Assembly: GCA_016716225.1 (NCBI GenBank)
Contig: JADJWT010000001.1
Coordinates: forward strand, 3,482,501 to 3,546,500
DNA from: Ignavibacteriota bacterium
Lineage (GTDB): Bacteria > Bacteroidota > Ignavibacteria > Ignavibacteriales > Melioribacteraceae
Reading direction: 5' to 3'
DNA length: 64,000 nucleotides
Positions 63,740 to 64,000 of this stretch are shown here, piece by piece. Each line of letters starts with the position of its first letter. Within the stretch, counting starts at the first letter, position 1. Both the position numbers and the translations under genes were made by a program. Under the pieces are notes generated by a model. That model did no database searches and was not told where the DNA came from. It saw nothing but the letters and a program-made list of their open reading frames with translations.

Positions 63740-63927
63740 TACCGCGATGCTCCGTTATCCGTTAGCTGACGGATTTCTAAATTGCACTTCACTTTTACAA
63801 AATATTTAAATGAACTTTCATACTTTCTATTTACAAACCAAACCCAAACTAGCGAAGCAGCTTGCCCCAATTCATCGGGGGTCGGGTTGCCAACTCGCTT
63901 GTTTTAACGGGGATTTGTTTGTTAGGT
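63740..63927 (-). repeat. attC-like segment with double hairpin, copy B
   Basis: On the minus strand it begins ACCTAACAAACAAATC, where ACCTAAC fits the integron RYYYAAC core exactly. It continues with the double hairpin (63851-63895) and ends near CCGTCAGCTAACGGATAACG before the gene that starts at 63717. The CTAACGGATAAC string also occurs in the site at 62093. Together these suggest a family of recombination-type repeats. Confidence 0.45.
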
Positions 63928-63932
63928 TTCAT

Positions 63933-64000
63933 CTAAAAATAAATGGATAAAAATATTATTGTTGCCGTATTAATATTTACTTCATCAGGATTGCCAAATC
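63933..64000 (-). CDS. Possible 3' end of a further minus-strand gene (partial)
   Basis: The minus strand is open from the window edge to a TAG at 63933, reading FGNPDEVNINTATIIF and on. This fits the pattern of a gene ending a few bases before an attC-like site. On the other strand an ATG at 63943 opens MDKNIIVAVLIFTSS, which is an equally possible gene start. The window edge prevents a decision. Confidence 0.25.
   Translation of the reverse strand, partial: FGNPDEVNINTATIIFLSIYF

Overview
The window is a low-GC bacterial chromosome segment that looks like a member of the Ignavibacteria (Chlorobiota/Bacteroidota side of the tree). The grounds are several very large secreted proteins ending in the type IX secretion (T9SS) sorting domain with the NPFNP-style start typical of Ignavibacteria, a PorD-like T9SS accessory protein, OmpA proteins with thrombospondin-3 repeats, PEGA proteins and 23S-rRNA-IVP-type four-helix-bundle proteins. 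This assignment is inference; no rRNA gene is present.

Layout. 0-7.3 kb: conserved housekeeping genes (rpmF, DUF177, a NatAB-like ABC exporter, a PrsW-type protease, nadD, meaB), then a pyruvoyl-dependent arginine decarboxylase and a double-HTH regulator. 7.3-15.4 kb: tRNA-Ala(GGC) and a minus-strand surface-protein cluster (PEGA lipoprotein, OmpA/TSP3 protein, and a ~1650-residue T9SS protein holding nine near-identical 234-bp repeats and one single-base frameshift). 15.5-23.6 kb: a CX4CH haem-like lipoprotein, a GIY-YIG protein, then three genes matching the bacterial ceramide pathway (epimerase/CerR-like, serine palmitoyltransferase, GNAT-type ceramide synthase-like), followed by PorD and two outer-membrane barrel proteins. 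23.7-34.1 kb: a central-carbon run on the plus strand (isocitrate dehydrogenase, HD protein, aconitase, metallophosphoesterase, MmgE/PrpD, fused CitDE, CitF). 34.1-39.8 kb: a small membrane protein, a patatin lipase and an RND-adaptor/MacB-like export system. 39.9-64 kb: tRNA-Ser(GCT), then accessory DNA: a HipA-like kinase/DUF3037 pair, a phage Gam-like pair, four T9SS giants or outer proteins, three related radC pieces, and cassette-like genes (GNAT, SnoaL-like, DinB) separated by attC-like inverted repeats.

The most interesting structure is in the 23.7-34 kb run. Three four-helix-bundle (IVP) genes sit in the intercistronic gaps, and each is enclosed by its own pair of inverted repeats (one pair a perfect 19-mer). 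They begin at or just after the upstream stop codon and end just before the downstream ribosome binding site. They look like mRNA counterparts of the intervening sequences known from 23S rRNA. The second candidate is the set of duplicated radC genes that share the same single-base frameshift while both halves differ mostly at synonymous positions.
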